NCBI GenBank assembly: GCA_030016465.1
Contig: JASEJL010000008.1
Coordinates: 1-24,224 of the forward strand
Reading direction: 5' to 3'
Length of the DNA: 24,224 nucleotides
Source: Patescibacteria group bacterium
Lineage (GTDB): Bacteria > Patescibacteriota > Minisyncoccia > Minisyncoccales > DG-74-1
Shown here in pieces: positions 7,806-14,211 of the stretch. The notes beneath the pieces are model-generated. The model was given only the letters and a program-made list of their open reading frames with translations, searched no databases and was not told the DNA's origin. Both the position numbers and the translations under genes were made by a program. Numbering within the stretch: the stretch's first letter is position 1; the number at the start of each line of letters is the position of its first letter.

Positions 7806-9070
7806 TTTTAGCAGCCGGTGAGTCAAGTCGTTTCTGGCCATTAAACCAGAGGCACAAATCCCTAATTAAAATAATGGGTCGGCCTTTAATTTGGTACACA
7901 ATTGAGAGCTTAAAGAAAGCTGGCATTAAAGATATTATTATTGTTCAGGGTCCAAAAAAAGATATTGAGGAGGAATTAAAAGATTATCAGCCCAATATCA
8001 AATATGTTATTCAGGAAGAACCAAAAGGAATGGGCGATGCGGTTAGGAAAGCTCAAGAGCTCATTTCTGGCCCCTTTTTTGTTCTTCATGCCCATAAAGT
8101 TAATGTTGGGGATTATCTCAAGCCAATGATAAAAAAATTTAAAGAAAGCAAAACTGAACTCATTTTTTTAGGGATTAAAACTGACCGACCCTGGCTGTAT
8201 GGAATGTTGGAGCTTGAAGGAGATAAAGTAAAGGGTTTAGTTGAAAAACCGGAAAAGGGGAAAGAGCCATCGGATATAAAAGTAATTGGAATTTATTTAT
8301 TGCCTCAAAGATTTTTTGAATATTATAAAAGAGTAACCGAACATCATTATGCCTTTGAAGATGCCCTAGACCGTTATGTAAAAGAAAATGAAGCAAGGGT
8401 TGTCATTGTCGAGAAAGAACCAACTTCTTATAAGTATCTCTGGCATTTATTTGAAATTAATAAAGATTTAATGGATTCTAATCTATCCACCACCTGTCAA
8501 GGAAAACCAGAAATTCATTCTACTGCTAAAATTTCAAACAATACAATAATTGAAGGTAATGTTTATATTGGTGAAAATACAAAAATTTTTGAGGGAGCAG
8601 TGATTAAGGGACCTTGTTATATTGGTGATAATTGTGTTATTGGAAATAATGCTTTAATTAGAGAATATACTAATTTGGAAAATAATGTTTTAATTGGAGC
8701 TTTTGCCGAAGTGGCTCGTTCAATTTTTCAAGAAGATATTCATACTCACTCAGGTTATTTTGGCGATTCAATTTTTGGTCGGGGTTGCCGGTTAGGGGCT
8801 GGAACTATTACTGCCAATGTTAGAATTGACCGTGGCAAAATTAAGTCAATGGTTAAAGAAGAAAAAATTGAAACTGGTTTAAATTCCTTAGGTTGTTTTA
8901 TGGGCGAGAACACCAAAACCGGAATTCATTGTTCTTTTATGCCCGGCGTTTTAATTGGTTCAAATTGCCAAATCGGCCCCAATTCAGTCGTTCTTGAAAA
9001 TATTGAAGATAACACAAATTTTTATACTGAAATTAAGGGAATTATTAAAAAAGAAAATAAAAAATATTAG
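7793..9070 (+). CDS. GlmU-like sugar-phosphate nucleotidyltransferase with left-handed beta-helix domain
   Basis: Two-domain enzyme. The N-terminal nucleotidyltransferase domain opens with MQAVILAAGESSRFWPL and a downstream Lys (RHKSL), the signature that binds the nucleotide triphosphate. IQEEPKGMGDAVRKAQ, and FVLHAHKV where a metal-binding Asp-containing motif is usual, follow. From about residue 235 hexapeptide repeats such as IEGNVYIGENTKI, GPCYIGDNCVIGNNALI and VLIGSNCQIGPNSVVL form a left-handed beta-helix, the acetyltransferase-type domain of GlmU. The 425 residues match bifunctional or archaeal-type GlmU, which makes UDP-GlcNAc from glucosamine-1-phosphate. A glucose-1-phosphate uridylyl/thymidylyltransferase is the alternative. 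The start overlaps the yvcK end by 13 nt, indicating coupling. UDP-GlcNAc would be the substrate of MurA and the ligand of YvcK. Confidence 0.8.
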   Translation: MQAVILAAGESSRFWPLNQRHKSLIKIMGRPLIWYTIESLKKAGIKDIIIVQGPKKDIEEELKDYQPNIKYVIQEEPKGMGDAVRKAQELISGPFFVLHAHKVNVGDYLKPMIKKFKESKTELIFLGIKTDRPWLYGMLELEGDKVKGLVEKPEKGKEPSDIKVIGIYLLPQRFFEYYKRVTEHHYAFEDALDRYVKENEARVVIVEKEPTSYKYLWHLFEINKDLMDSNLSTTCQGKPEIHSTAKISNNTIIEGNVYIGENTKIFEGAVIKGPCYIGDNCVIGNNALIREYTNLENNVLIGAFAEVARSIFQEDIHTHSGYFGDSIFGRGCRLGAGTITANVRIDRGKIKSMVKEEKIETGLNSLGCFMGENTKTGIHCSFMPGVLIGSNCQIGPNSVVLENIEDNTNFYTEIKGIIKKENKKY

Positions 9071-9105
9071 AAGTTAGATTTGGCACTAAAATCAGCCTTG
9101 AATAA

Positions 9106-9143
9106 AAGGCCCCTCTAAAGTTTTAAGGGCTCTCTATTTTTTT
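9106..9143 (+). terminator. Probable intrinsic terminator after the GlmU-like gene
   Basis: Imperfect hairpin with AGGCCCCT on the left and AAGGGCTCT on the right, followed by a T-rich run (CTATTTTTTT). It separates the yvcK-glmU pair from the kinase gene. Confidence 0.5.
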
Positions 9144-9164
9144 AAAAAATGATATATTAAAAAA

Positions 9165-10124
9165 ATGAAAAAAGAATTTTTACATTATGTAATCGGGGTT
9201 GATGGCGGAGGGGCAAAAACAGCGGCAGTTTTAGCAGATTGGCAAGGGAAAATTTTGGCCAAAGCCGAAACCGGTTCTTCTAGCCCTCGCAATCTGGGAT
9301 TAAGAAGGGCAATGGATAATGTTAGTTTGGCTATTGAAAGGGTTTTGAAAAAAAATAAAAAAATTTCTGCTACTTTTTTGGGATTACCAGCAATGGAAGA
9401 GGAATTTAAATTGAAAAAAGAGCTTGTTAAAAAAGAACTTTTAAAACATAAAGAAATTTCCCCCATTTTCAAGGGAAAAGTAATAGTAGGATCAGACCAA
9501 TTAGCTGGTTTTAGATCAGGAACTAATGAAAAAGATGGGGTTGTTTTAATTGGGGGTTCAGGTTGCGTGGCTCATGGCTGGCGAAAAAATCGGGAAGTAA
9601 AAGTCTGTGGTTGGGGATATTTCAGCGAAATGGGATCAGCCTTTTGGGTTGGCCAGAAGGCGCTTCAAGCAATCTGGAAAGAATTAGACAGTCGTGGTCC
9701 CAAAACTTTAATTACAAAACTGGTTTTTCGAAAATTTAAAATGAAAAACAAAGAAAACCTTATTGAGAAAATTTATTCTAAAAATCCTACTGAGATTATT
9801 CCTTCTCTGGCAATTTTAGTTGATGAGGCGGCTAAAAAAGGAGATGTGATTTCCAGAAACATCTTAACCGAGGCAGGAAAAGAATTGGCCTTATCTACTA
9901 AGACGGTAATCAAAAAATTAAATTTTCAAAAGATTAAATTCCCCTTAGTTTTAATTGGTAGTATGTTTAATTCAAAGATTGTTTTAGATACGGTTAAAAA
10001 AGATGTTAAAAAATTTGCTCCAAGAGCAAATTTTATTCGGCCAAAAGTAAAACCAGCAATCGGAGCAGTAAAATTAGCCATTGAACAAGTCCAAAAGAAT
10101 GAAAATACTAAAACTCTCCTCTAA
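9165..10124 (+). CDS. BadF/BadG/BcrA/BcrD-type ATPase, probable N-acetylglucosamine kinase
   Basis: Actin-fold sugar kinase. The phosphate-1 loop is GVDGGGAKTAAVLAD (11-25). A GSSSPRNLG segment and the second phosphate loop VVLIGGSGCVAHGW are typical of the BadF/NAGK family, as is GWGYFSEMGSAFWVGQKAL. The 319-residue length fits NAGK-like proteins; activators of benzoyl-CoA-type dehydratases carry an Fe-S Cys pair at the dimer interface that is not evident here. Beside nagB, murA and the GlmU-like gene a role in GlcNAc or muropeptide sugar salvage is the best inference. The start ATG lies 7 nt after a TATATT sequence (9153-9158) with no Shine-Dalgarno, so the message could be leaderless. The 3' end overlaps tsaC. 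Confidence 0.75.
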   Translation: MKKEFLHYVIGVDGGGAKTAAVLADWQGKILAKAETGSSSPRNLGLRRAMDNVSLAIERVLKKNKKISATFLGLPAMEEEFKLKKELVKKELLKHKEISPIFKGKVIVGSDQLAGFRSGTNEKDGVVLIGGSGCVAHGWRKNREVKVCGWGYFSEMGSAFWVGQKALQAIWKELDSRGPKTLITKLVFRKFKMKNKENLIEKIYSKNPTEIIPSLAILVDEAAKKGDVISRNILTEAGKELALSTKTVIKKLNFQKIKFPLVLIGSMFNSKIVLDTVKKDVKKFAPRANFIRPKVKPAIGAVKLAIEQVQKNENTKTLL

Positions 10125-10776
10125 AAATCAAAAAGAAATAATTAAAGAGGTAGAGAAGGCTATAAAGCAAGGGAAAGTAGTAGTTTGTCCAACCGATACC
10201 GTTTATGGTTTAATAGCCGATGCCACAAACAAAAAAGCGGTTGAAAAAATTTTTGAAATAAAAAAACGAAAAGATAAAAAACCAATTCCAATTTTTGTTA
10301 GGGATATAAAAATGGCAAAAAGTTTAGCTTTTATTGATAAAAAACAGGAAGAATTTTTAAAGTCAGTTTGGTTCATCCGCCCAAATTTTCCGAAAGATTT
10401 TCAAAAGCGCGAGCAATTAGTAAAAATTGTTCCAAAAATTTGGGCGGGCAAGAGAAAGGTAACTGCTGTCCTAAAATTAAAAATTAAAAAGGAAAAATTA
10501 AAAATTTATGGAATCGATCGAAAAACAATTGCCTTGCGAATTCCAAAATATAAATTGATTTTGGACTTGCTTAAAAAAATAAATAAGCCTTTAACTGGCA
10601 CCTCAGCTAATATTTCCGGCCGACTTGCCTCAACAAAAATCAAAGAAGTTTTAAATCAATTCAAAAACCAAAAATATCAGCCAGATTTGGTTATTAATGC
10701 CGGCAATCTGCCAAAAAGTAAACCCTCAACAGTAATAGATTTAACAACTTCACCGCCTAAGATTTTAAGGCCTTAA
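10099..10776 (+). CDS. tsaC: Threonylcarbamoyl-AMP synthase (Sua5/YrdC/YciO family)
   Basis: Makes threonylcarbamoyl-AMP from threonine, bicarbonate and ATP for the t6A37 modification of ANN-decoding tRNAs; TsaD, which uses the product, is encoded just past the DGR island. The 225-residue form starting at ATG 10099 (MKILKLSS) is preferred over the in-frame TTG at 10081; it overlaps the kinase gene by 26 nt. Motifs are VVCPTDTVYGLIADA (from about 28), KKRKDKKPIPIFV, IALRIPKY, and LTGTSANISG. The conserved Trp-Pro-Gly segment before VTAVL is interrupted by about 23 extra residues that coincide with an inverted repeat at 10377-10447. A heptamer array follows directly at 10472-10506. Both keep the frame. 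Whether the enzyme is active with these insertions is unknown. Confidence 0.88.
   Translation: MKILKLSSKNQKEIIKEVEKAIKQGKVVVCPTDTVYGLIADATNKKAVEKIFEIKKRKDKKPIPIFVRDIKMAKSLAFIDKKQEEFLKSVWFIRPNFPKDFQKREQLVKIVPKIWAGKRKVTAVLKLKIKKEKLKIYGIDRKTIALRIPKYKLILDLLKKINKPLTGTSANISGRLASTKIKEVLNQFKNQKYQPDLVINAGNLPKSKPSTVIDLTTSPPKILRP
10377..10447. repeat. In-frame palindromic element of about 71 nt inside tsaC
   Basis: Perfect 13-nt arms, CCGCCCAAATTTT (10377-10389) and its complement AAAATTTGGGCGG (10435-10447). Between them lie two small potential hairpins (GAAA/TTTC and CAATT/AATTG), so the layout resembles the three-stem elements at 4812 and 23994, though the arm sequences differ. Confidence 0.65.
10472..10506. 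repeat. Heptamer array (AAAAATT-like) inside tsaC
   Basis: Five 7-bp units: TAAAATT, AAAAATT, AAAAAGG, AAAAATT, AAAAATT. They encode LKLKIKKEKLKI in frame, immediately after the VTAV core strand. Confidence 0.7.
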
Positions 10777-10846
10777 CAAAAGTTTAATTATTTGCTATGA
10801 TTTTTTATTACATCAAATTTAAAAGAAAGAAGATAAAATAGCTCTT

Positions 10847-10903
10847 TGGTATAAAATCTAAGAGGCCTGACTTAGATTCAAAACTAAAAACAGGAGGTGT
10901 GCG
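10847..10903 (+). promoter_or_regulatory. Leader of the DGR target gene: extended -10, stem-loop, strong Shine-Dalgarno
   Basis: An extended -10-like TGGTATAAA (10847-10855) has no clear -35. It is followed by a perfect 8-bp stem AATCTAAG/CTTAGATT (10855-10862 and 10871-10878, 8-nt loop) and by AGGAGGTG (10892-10899), 4 nt before the ATG. No other gene in the window has so strong a ribosome-binding site. The Shine-Dalgarno is clear; the promoter is tentative. Confidence 0.55.
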
Positions 10904-11500
10904 ATGGAAAGGTTGCAGGTTTCCCTAAGCGGTAAGAAAGAGAAGATTTCCGCTCTTCTCACTGACTGGCAGGAGTTTTACCGTAGCTTTTTTGGGCTCA
11001 AGGTGAATCTCTTAGAGTTGAAGGTTCCGGAGAGCAAGAATGGCTTTGACCGGCTTATCGTGGTGGCCCAGGGGATGACTCCTCAAAGACTTTACAACGA
11101 GTGCAACAAGTTCTTTTGCTGCTGGAAGTGGACCCATAAGAATCTGGACGAAATTATTTGGTCGAAGCGGACAGCCAAAGACGGCGCATACGCCGTCTGG
11201 TTCCAGGATGTGGTTGAGGCAGATGAGAATTTAAAAAATCTCTCTGCCGATGAACTGAAAGAGAAGGGTATCCCCGGTATCACCCTAGAAGAAAGGTTCC
11301 TGATGGGGCTCAAATATTTCGAGGAAACCGAGAAGCATCTCGATGTGGAGAACTGGACCCTCTGTTCGGGTTCGCGCTATTCCAATGGTCTCGTTCCTAG
11401 GGTCTACTGGAGTCAGGGCTTCCGCAAACTCCTTGTCGTCGGCTGGTGCCGTTCCGACTACTCTCTTCCTCGCCTGCGCTCCCGTCAGGCAGTTTTGTAA
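10904..11500 (+). CDS. DGR target protein with C-terminal variable region
   Basis: Uncharacterised 198-residue protein of a type I recall beside DGRs in Patescibacteria. The N-terminal half contains LIVVAQGMTPQRLYNECNK and a Cys/Trp-rich KFFCCWKW; the middle has KDGAYAVWFQDVVEADENL, LSADELKEKGIPGITLEERF and LDVENWTLCSGSRYSNG. The last 43 codons (from 11367) are a variable repeat copied from the template at 11798-11923. Replaced codons cluster at surface-type positions between constant Trp, Pro, Arg and Leu residues, as in C-type-lectin-like DGR targets; the fold is inferred. No signal peptide or membrane segment is seen. The reading frame is intact, has a strong Shine-Dalgarno, and is visibly richer in G and C than its neighbours, while the reverse transcriptase and avd genes next to it are broken. 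A binding or display role is inference. Confidence 0.85.
   Translation: MERLQVSLSGKKEKISALLTDWQEFYRSFFGLKVNLLELKVPESKNGFDRLIVVAQGMTPQRLYNECNKFFCCWKWTHKNLDEIIWSKRTAKDGAYAVWFQDVVEADENLKNLSADELKEKGIPGITLEERFLMGLKYFEETEKHLDVENWTLCSGSRYSNGLVPRVYWSQGFRKLLVVGWCRSDYSLPRLRSRQAVL
11367..11495 (+). repeat. DGR variable repeat (VR)
   Basis: Aligns with the template repeat at 11798-11923. The first 17 nt (CGGGTTCGCGCTATTCC) are identical. By hand alignment over about 122 template positions, roughly 21 of 32 template adenines are replaced, against about 13 of 90 other bases, and there is one extra codon (GGC) in the VR. AAC and AAT codons of the template become CTC, TAC, CTT, GTC, CGC and AGT. The VR is the 3' end of the target gene; its stop follows at 11498-11500. 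Confidence 0.9.
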
Positions 11501-11520
11501 CTTGTACCTTGATTCCTTTG

Positions 11521-11558
11521 GGCGGGTTCAGTTTTGCCGAACCCGCCATTTCTTTTTT
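11521..11558 (+). terminator. Post-VR hairpin, terminator and/or DGR homing structure
   Basis: Perfect 9-bp stem GGCGGGTTC/GAACCCGCC (11521-11529 and 11539-11547) with a 9-nt loop, followed by a T-rich run (TTTCTTTTTTT). It fits an intrinsic terminator. A hairpin shortly after the VR is also known in phage DGRs, where it supports target recognition, so both roles are possible. Confidence 0.75.
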
Positions 11559-11797
11559 TGAAAAATTTCTATGTTTTATGATAAAATACAATTGGCTAAT
11601 ACAGTCGGCCCGAGCACATAATAGTTTTATGTGTTTGGTGGCGATTTGCTAAAAATTTCAGAAACTGCTTGTCTGATTTTAGAGAAGATTCTCGATTTTA
11701 TCGGGATGCTTCGTGAATAACTCCGGCAGAAAGCTAACTAAGCCAGGCAATTTTGCAAAATATTGCTGGTGCATTAGATGAAATCAGGCAAAGAAAA
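11559..11797. other. Spacer between VR hairpin and template repeat
   Basis: No convincing gene, and no similarity to the 5' part of the target gene, so the repeat pair starts sharply at CGGGTTCGCG. Short open frames here are not protein-like. A promoter for the template RNA would be expected here; TATGATAAAAT near 11577 is the only -10-like sequence noticed. Confidence 0.5.
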
Positions 11798-11923
11798 CGG
11801 GTTCGCGCTATTCCGATGGCAACATTCCCAGAGTCAACTGGAATCTGGATGATCGCAAGCTCAACGTCAACTGGTACCATCCCGAGAACTCCAATCCTAA
11901 CCTGCCCTCCCGTCAAGAAGTTT
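11798..11923 (+). repeat. DGR template repeat (TR)
   Basis: Non-coding donor copy for the VR. It is rich in AAC and AAT codons when read in the VR frame (GSRYSDGNIPRVNWNLDD...), the usual design that lets adenine mutagenesis sample many residues. Read in that frame it has an upstream TGA and no start, so it is not itself a gene. The 3' part (CTCCCGTCAAGAAGTTT) corresponds to CTCCCGTCAGGCAGTTT in the VR, the place of the initiation-of-homing sequence in known DGRs. It is followed within 5 nt by a strong hairpin. Confidence 0.9.
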
Positions 11924-11927
11924 CTAA

Positions 11928-11957
11928 AAAGAAGTTCCGTTTTGGCGGAACTTCTTT
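11928..11957 (+). terminator. Post-TR hairpin
   Basis: Perfect 12-bp stem AAAGAAGTTCCG/CGGAACTTCTTT with the 6-nt loop TTTTGG. It sits 3' of the template as the 11521 hairpin sits 3' of the VR; both loops contain TTTTG but the stems differ. It could end the template RNA. Read from the other strand it lies just past the avd pseudogene stop. Confidence 0.7.
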
Positions 11958-11970
11958 GCATAACAATTAC

Positions 11971-12344
11971 TCACTTTAAATATTTTATCCAGCCCGCTAC
12001 CATTTTAGATATTTCCTGTAAGTCTGATTCTAAATCTATATATTTTTTCTTTTCAATAATATTTAATTCATGGATAATTCTGATTAATCTTTTTAAAACC
12101 TCAATTTTATCCTATTCGAATTTAATATCGGAAGTTTATTATTTTTTGATTCTAAAGCAGCAATAATTTCAAAGATATGATTTCAAGGCAAATAACCTCT
12201 ATTTTTAAATAAATTCCAAAACGGTCTTTTTTAGGTATTTTTGGAGAAATCAAATAAATCTTTTTGTAAAACTCACAAACTTTATGAATCAAGGGGATTT
12301 TGAATTCAACTTCGTCAGGGGGCGTTAGATGTAAAATTTTTCAT
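11971..12344 (-). pseudogene. avd: DGR accessory protein Avd-like (four-helix bundle), frameshifted
   Basis: Pieces in different minus-strand frames join into one protein of about 115-120 residues. The N-terminal piece runs LTPPDEVEFKIPLIHKVC, then FYKKIYLISPKIPKKDRFGI and YLKIEVICLEII. After a shift near 12165-12182 it continues as EIIAALESKNNKLPILNSNR. After a second shift in an A-run near 12101-12110 it continues as IKIEVLKRLIRIIHELNI, KKKYIDLESDLQEISKMVAG and WIKYLK, ending at the stop 11971-11973. The fragments follow in correct order the pattern of Avd-type helical-bundle proteins that accompany DGR reverse transcriptases. No in-frame start exists; the ATG at 12342-12344 is one base out of frame, a third probable lesion. 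It lies between TR and RT but on the opposite strand. Confidence 0.75.
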
Positions 12345-12349
12345 GAAAT

Positions 12350-13122
12350 AATTTCAATTAAAAAATTTATTTTCAGCCTGAGAAGAATTCCGTCGTGACA
12401 AAAGAAGAAAGCCGGATCTCCAAGAATTTAAACACAATTTAGAAGATAATATTTTTCATTTTTATACGGTACTCACCGAGCCATAAATTGCTTCCAAAAA
12501 TTCGCTAGAAAAGTTAGTAAAAATAATACCAGAAATTGCTTTATTCTACTAAAGTGTGATATTAGCAATTTTTTGATTCAATTGACCACAATATTTTAAT
12601 TTCTTTAATTCAAAAGAAAGTCAAAGACAATGAAACGATTTGGTTAATTAGAGCAATTATTAAAAGTTTCTCAAGTTCGTTAAATAAAGGATTACCACTC
12701 GCCAGCATCACCAGTCAGCTTTTCGTTATCTATCTTAATGACCTAGACCATTTTATTAAACATAAACTCAAAATAAAATTCTATATCTGCTATTGCGATG
12801 ATTTTGTAATTTTAAGTGATAACAAGGAATATTTAAAAAATTCCTTCCTTCGATAAATAATTTCCTCAAAGAAAAATTGAAATTATTTTTCCATTCAGAT
12901 AGGATTAAAATAAGAAAATATCGTCAAGGAATAGATTTTTTAGGTTATGTAAGTTTCCCCTATCATCAAATTTTAAGAACAAAAACCAAAAGAAGAATGT
13001 TTAGAAAGATAGAGCAAAAGATTAAAGAATTAAAACAGAGTAAAGTTTCAGAAGAATCTTTTAATCAAAGTATCCAATCTTATTTAGGAGTATTAAATAC
13101 ATTGCAATACATACAAACTTAA
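12350..13122 (+). pseudogene. DGR reverse transcriptase, multiply disrupted
   Basis: Retron/DGR-type reverse transcriptase reconstructed from several frames. KNLFSA is followed by a TGA (12379-12381) where Trp fits, then EEFRRDKRRKPDLQEF and KHNLEDNIFHFY. At about 12460-12467 the sequence jumps to YGTHRAINCFQKFARKVSKN and NTRNCFILLKCDISN, implying loss of an estimated 60-70 residues (my recollection of the family). A missing T at 12569-12574 shifts into DSIDHNILISLIQKK, then KGLPLASITSQLF and the catalytic YCDD (12791-12802) with FVILSD. A missing A at 12835-12840 shifts into FLPSINNFLKEKL and the maturase-like IRKYRQGIDFLGYVSF to the stop at 13120-13122. The catalytic aspartates survive, but the gene cannot give a full product. 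The adjacent TR/VR pair identifies it as a DGR and not a retron or group II intron. Confidence 0.85.
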
Positions 13123-13146
13123 AAACAAATTATTAAAAATGTTCAT

Positions 13147-14211
13147 ATGTTGATTCTAGGAATTGACACTTCCTGCGACGATACGTGCGTCAGTGTCATC
13201 GAAATCAAAAATCAAAAATCAAAAATCAAAAGTTTTGATATTTTTTCGGATATCATCTCTTCGCAGGTGAAACTTCACGCCAAATACGGCGGGGTTTATC
13301 CATTTTTGGCCAAGCGTGAGCACCAGAGGAATCTACCACTGGTTTTTAGGCAGGCAACAAAGAGGATTAAACCTTCAGAAATTGATTTAATCGGTGTGAC
13401 AAATGGGCCAGGATTAGAGCCTTGTTTATGGCAAGGAGTAAACTTTGCCAGAGAGTTGGCAGAAAAATTGGACAAACCCTTAATTCCAATAAATCATATC
13501 GAAGCTCATATTCTTGCCAATTGGCTTCAAATCCAAAATATAAAATACAAAATCCAAGATACGTTTCCCGCTATTTGTTTGGTTGTTAGTGGTGGTCATA
13601 CTCAGTTGATTTTAATGAGAGATGTTGGGAAGTATAAATTAATTGGTGAGACGCGTGATGATGCAGCCGGAGAGTGTTTCGACAAGGTGGCAAGAATTTT
13701 AGGTCTTGGTTATCCTGGGGGTCCAATCATTGCCGCCTACGCGGCAATGAAGTTAAAAGTTAAAAGTAAAAAGTTAAAAGTTTGCCTGCCAAGACCGATG
13801 ATTTATCAGAAAAATTATGATTTTTCTTTTTCCGGATTAAAAACCGCAGTTTTGTATGATTTTCGAAACCAGCCGCCAAAACTTAGAAAATCAAAAGAGT
13901 ATATTAGAGCAATCTGCCGGGAGGTTCAGCAGGCAATAATTGATGTCTTAATTCATAAAACTTTAAGAGCAGCTAAAAATTTTAAAACAAAATCAGTAAT
14001 TCTTGGTGGTGGCGTCGCTGCTAATGAAAAATTGAGAAAACAATTTGAGTCAACAATCAATAGTCAACTCTTAAACGTCAAATTTTTGGTTCCGGCAAAA
14101 AATTTTTGTACCGATAACGCTGCCATGGTGGCAGCCACTGTTTACTTTCATCAAAAAGAGGCGACAAAAAATTGGAAAAAAATCAAAGTTGATGCTAATT
14201 TACATATATGA
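13147..14211 (+). CDS. tsaD: tRNA N6-adenosine threonylcarbamoyltransferase
   Basis: Transfers the threonylcarbamoyl group made by TsaC to A37 of tRNAs. The ASKHA-fold start LILGIDTSCDDTCVSVIE, metal-binding NHIEAH (His117 and His121), LVVSGGHTQLIL, DDAAGECFDKVARILGLGYPGG and FCTDNAAMVA are all present. The 354-residue length exceeds the minimal family length because three heptamer arrays add residues at about 19-29 (IKNQKSKIKS), 128-138 (QIQNIKYKIQD) and 202-212 (KLKVKSKKLKV). The start ATG at 13147 is followed directly by the family N-terminus. The stop overlaps purH by 4 nt (ATGA). tsaC lies on the other side of the DGR island, suggesting the island split a t6A pair. Confidence 0.95.
   Translation: MLILGIDTSCDDTCVSVIEIKNQKSKIKSFDIFSDIISSQVKLHAKYGGVYPFLAKREHQRNLPLVFRQATKRIKPSEIDLIGVTNGPGLEPCLWQGVNFARELAEKLDKPLIPINHIEAHILANWLQIQNIKYKIQDTFPAICLVVSGGHTQLILMRDVGKYKLIGETRDDAAGECFDKVARILGLGYPGGPIIAAYAAMKLKVKSKKLKVCLPRPMIYQKNYDFSFSGLKTAVLYDFRNQPPKLRKSKEYIRAICREVQQAIIDVLIHKTLRAAKNFKTKSVILGGGVAANEKLRKQFESTINSQLLNVKFLVPAKNFCTDNAAMVAATVYFHQKEATKNWKKIKVDANLHI
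13202..13231. repeat. Heptamer array (AAATCAA)n inside tsaD
   Basis: Four exact copies of AAATCAA encode an IKNQKSKIK stretch between the first and second strands of the N-terminal domain. Confidence 0.9.
13531..13558. repeat. Degenerate heptamer array inside tsaD
   Basis: Four units, ATCCAAA, ATATAAA, ATACAAA and ATCCAAG, encode IQNIKYKIQD between the His-x3-His motif and VVSGGHTQ. Confidence 0.7.
13751..13781. repeat. Heptamer array (AGTTAAA)n inside tsaD
   Basis: Four units, AGTTAAA, AGTTAAA, AGTAAAA and AGTTAAA, encode a KLKVKSKKLKV stretch after the GLGYPGGP motif. Confidence 0.8.

Noticed and set aside
11559..11797. Possible short gene or RT fragment between VR and TR
   Set aside because: Translations in all frames gave no recognisable motif.
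11343..12166. Two open frames with similar VRAIPM...STG translations at 11343-11561 and 11753-12166
   Set aside because: They are the VR and TR read in a non-coding frame; the similarity comes from the DGR repeat pair, not from two related proteins.
12379..12381. TGA as a sense codon (as in some Patescibacteria lineages), which would remove the RT stop
   Set aside because: leuS and tsaD end in TGA within ATGA overlaps with the next start, so TGA is a stop here; other RT lesions remain anyway.
12831..12845. Programmed -1 frameshift in the RT at the slippery T-TTA-AAA
   Set aside because: The shift would give the right frame, but the RT also has a stop, an internal deletion and another frameshift, so simple decay explains it better.
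12350..13122. RT as part of a group II intron or retron
   Set aside because: No intron domain V-like RNA or msr/msd was noticed, while an adenine-biased VR/TR pair and an avd-like gene lie next to it.
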